Shown here in pieces: positions 6,310 through 7,411 of a stretch of DNA of 7,411 bases. This DNA is from Lachnospiraceae bacterium (GTDB lineage Bacteria > Bacillota > Clostridia > Lachnospirales > Lachnospiraceae): assembly GCA_024691145.1 (NCBI GenBank), contig JAILNW010000373.1, forward strand, positions 1 through 7,411, in the 5' to 3' direction. The position numbers and the translations under genes are program-made. Positions within the stretch are counted from its first letter, which is position 1; each line of letters opens with the position of its first letter. The notes beneath the pieces were generated by a model, which was given only the letters and a program-made list of their open reading frames with translations, did not search any database and was not told where the DNA came from.

Positions 6310-6315
6310 AGAGGA
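6310..6315 (+). promoter_or_regulatory. Ribosome binding site that sets the DUF4405 start at 6325
   Basis: AGAGGA ends nine bases before ATG 6325. The in-frame ATG at 6298 overlaps the end of permease 2 and has only a weak AAGAAAG upstream. It would add a charged nonapeptide (MQLERGLIK) that does not look like part of the family fold. Confidence 0.65.
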
Positions 6316-6324
6316 CTAATTAAA

Positions 6325-6984
6325 ATGCATAATAAAAAGAATTTAATAAAAAGAGTAATAGATGTCTGCATGACGGTGGTATTATTATTTTTAATGGCCT
6401 ATCAGGTTACTGGAGAGGCACTTCATGAATGGTTAGGAATTGCCATGACAGTGCTTGTTATATTGCATCATTTAATAAATATTAAGTGGTATAAAAAACT
6501 GTTTAAAGGGACGTATCACTCATATCGTAAAGTGATTACATGCATTAATATGTTGTTAATGGCAGCAATTATATTAACAGCATTTTGCGGAATGTCAATG
6601 AGTGCACATGCAGTACCGTTTTTAAATGGTATGGCACCAGTATCTTTAGCAAGACAATTGCATCTTGCAATGTCATACTGGTCCTTTGCACTTATGGGAA
6701 TTCATCTTGGACTCCATATAAGAATGCTTTTCAGTACTTTAAAATGTGGTGAAAATGCGAGAAAAGTATTTAATGTTTTATGGTGTGCAGCAGCAGTTAT
6801 TGGATTATGGCTTATTATTAAAAATAGCATATTGGGATATATGTTCTTTTTGGTTCCATTTGCAATGTTTGATTATAGTATGCCCCAGGTTCTTGTATTA
6901 CTAATGAATATAGTAATGCTATTAAGTTTTTCCTTTGCGGGATATGAATGGTCATTAATGCTTACAAAAAAGAAAGAGAAATAA
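6325..6984 (+). CDS. DUF4405-type six-helix membrane protein, possible haem-binding redox protein
   Basis: A 219-residue integral membrane protein with helices at about 12-30, 37-53, 70-92, 115-134, 148-166 and 188-205. The region QVTGEALHEWLGIAMTVLVI with His34 and His48/His49, then LHLAMSYWSFALMGIHLGLH with His113, His127 and His131, is the hallmark of DUF4405 (PF14358). That family resembles cytochrome b561 and ferric-reductase-like membrane domains. Two pairs of histidines in adjacent helices are placed as haem ligands would be, but haem binding is inferred. The gene follows permease 2 by 17 nt and ends 4 bases before a terminator hairpin, so it is the last gene of the exporter operon. 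Whether it works with the exporter or is merely co-transcribed cannot be told. ATG 6325 is preferred over 6298 because of its ribosome binding site. Confidence 0.8.
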   Translation: MHNKKNLIKRVIDVCMTVVLLFLMAYQVTGEALHEWLGIAMTVLVILHHLINIKWYKKLFKGTYHSYRKVITCINMLLMAAIILTAFCGMSMSAHAVPFLNGMAPVSLARQLHLAMSYWSFALMGIHLGLHIRMLFSTLKCGENARKVFNVLWCAAAVIGLWLIIKNSILGYMFFLVPFAMFDYSMPQVLVLLMNIVMLLSFSFAGYEWSLMLTKKKEK

Positions 6985-6988
6985 AACA

Positions 6989-7015
6989 GAGGCTGTACTT
7001 AAGTGGTACAGCCTC
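6989..7015. terminator. Bidirectional terminator hairpin between convergent genes
   Basis: GAGGCTGTAC (6989-6998) and GTACAGCCTC (7006-7015) form a perfect 10-bp stem with a seven-base loop. On the plus strand it begins 4 bases after the DUF4405 stop but is followed only by ATTATCTTAG. On the minus strand it is followed by TGTTTTATTT, a better U-tract. It starts 6 bases beyond the stop of the convergent gene, so it probably ends both transcripts and does so more efficiently for the minus-strand one. Confidence 0.85.
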
Positions 7016-7021
7016 ATTATC

Positions 7022-7411
7022 TTAGTTGAAGTTAAATCTAAAAGTTATTTCATAAAATTTTATCTCTGCAAAACCTTTAGTATAATCATCAACATATGCA
7101 GTATAACCGTTTTTTGACAGATGACAGTTGATAGGTTCATAATCATACAAATTAGGTAATTTTTTTATAATTTGCTTTTTGATTAAAGGAAGTTCTGTCA
7201 TATCAATATAATCGTTATGCTTAGATATATCGTAATCAACGTTAACTATAAGATTAGAAAAATAACGGTAACCATTATCTACAGACATTATTTTTTCATA
7301 TGTCTGAGAGTCAATTGCATCCATTTTGATATTGATATAATCAGTAATTAAAACCTTTATCATAGAGTATGGATCTGTAATATCAGGATTATCTGAAATA
7401 TTTAGTTCACC
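7022..7411 (-). CDS. Protein of unknown function, C-terminal part (partial, enters from right edge)
   Basis: The last 129 codons of a minus-strand gene, ending with TAA at 7022-7024. The frame stays open to the right edge (GELNISDNPDITDPYS precedes the internal Met at 7363), and that ATG has no Shine-Dalgarno sequence before it, so the true start lies outside the window. The visible part is soluble, rich in Tyr, Asp, Asn, Ile and Lys, with no membrane segment, no cysteine cluster and a single Cys. It ends in alternating hydrophobic and polar residues (FAEIKFYEITFRFNFN), which looks like a terminal beta strand. No family is recognised. It is convergent with the exporter operon and shares its terminator. 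Confidence 0.7.
   Translation of the reverse strand, partial: GELNISDNPDITDPYSMIKVLITDYINIKMDAIDSQTYEKIMSVDNGYRYFSNLIVNVDYDISKHNDYIDMTELPLIKKQIIKKLPNLYDYEPINCHLSKNGYTAYVDDYTKGFAEIKFYEITFRFNFN

Noticed and set aside
6298..6324. ATG at 6298 as start of the DUF4405 gene
   Set aside because: Weak upstream site and a charged extension not expected for the family; ATG 6325 has AGAGGA nine bases upstream.

Overview
The window is AT-rich (roughly a third GC by eye) and reads as chromosomal DNA from a low-GC Firmicute. It most resembles a gut or rumen clostridium of the Lachnospiraceae type. The reasons are strong purine-rich ribosome binding sites (AAAGGAG, AGAGGGGG), near-consensus TATAAT boxes, a gene mix typical of that group (WYL regulator, lipid-anchored polysaccharide-type esterase, ABC-2 exporter, DUF4405 membrane protein), and A/T-ending codons in every gene. 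The species cannot be named from the sequence. No tRNA, rRNA, CRISPR array, insertion sequence or phage gene was seen.

Left part (1-1569): a minus-strand gene for a small membrane protein runs off the left edge, starting at 341. It is divergent from a complete WYL-domain transcription regulator (565-1569). The 223-base region between them holds two striking inverted repeats: a 30-bp perfect palindrome (415-444) and an 18-bp near-palindrome with a TCGCGA core (491-508) just upstream of the regulator's -10 box. These are the best operator candidates in the window.

Middle (1570-3031): a well-formed promoter (TTGTAT-17-TATAAT) drives a single-gene unit for a secreted lipoprotein. It has a signal peptide, a repetitive Thr/Pro/Gln/Lys linker and an esterase D/CE1-type alpha/beta-hydrolase domain with a plausible Ser-Asp-His triad. 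The unit closes with a strong intrinsic terminator. Half-site-like words found in the regulator's own leader recur around this promoter, so the regulator may control the esterase; this is an inference.

Right part (3032-7015): an extended -10 promoter precedes a tight four-gene operon. In order it encodes an ABC ATPase, two dissimilar ABC-2 permeases and a six-helix, histidine-rich DUF4405 membrane protein. ATPase and permease 1 overlap by 8 nt; permease 1 and 2 are 26 nt apart; permease 2 and the DUF4405 gene are 17 nt apart. The three ABC parts probably form an exporter with a heterodimeric membrane domain. The DUF4405 partner suggests a haem or redox link, which is the most interesting functional pairing here. 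A 10-bp hairpin serves as terminator for this operon and for a convergent minus-strand gene of unknown function that enters from the right edge (7022-7411).

Two start sites were set by ribosome binding sites rather than by the longest reading frame: the esterase begins at 1740 and the DUF4405 protein at 6325. Both edge genes are partial.
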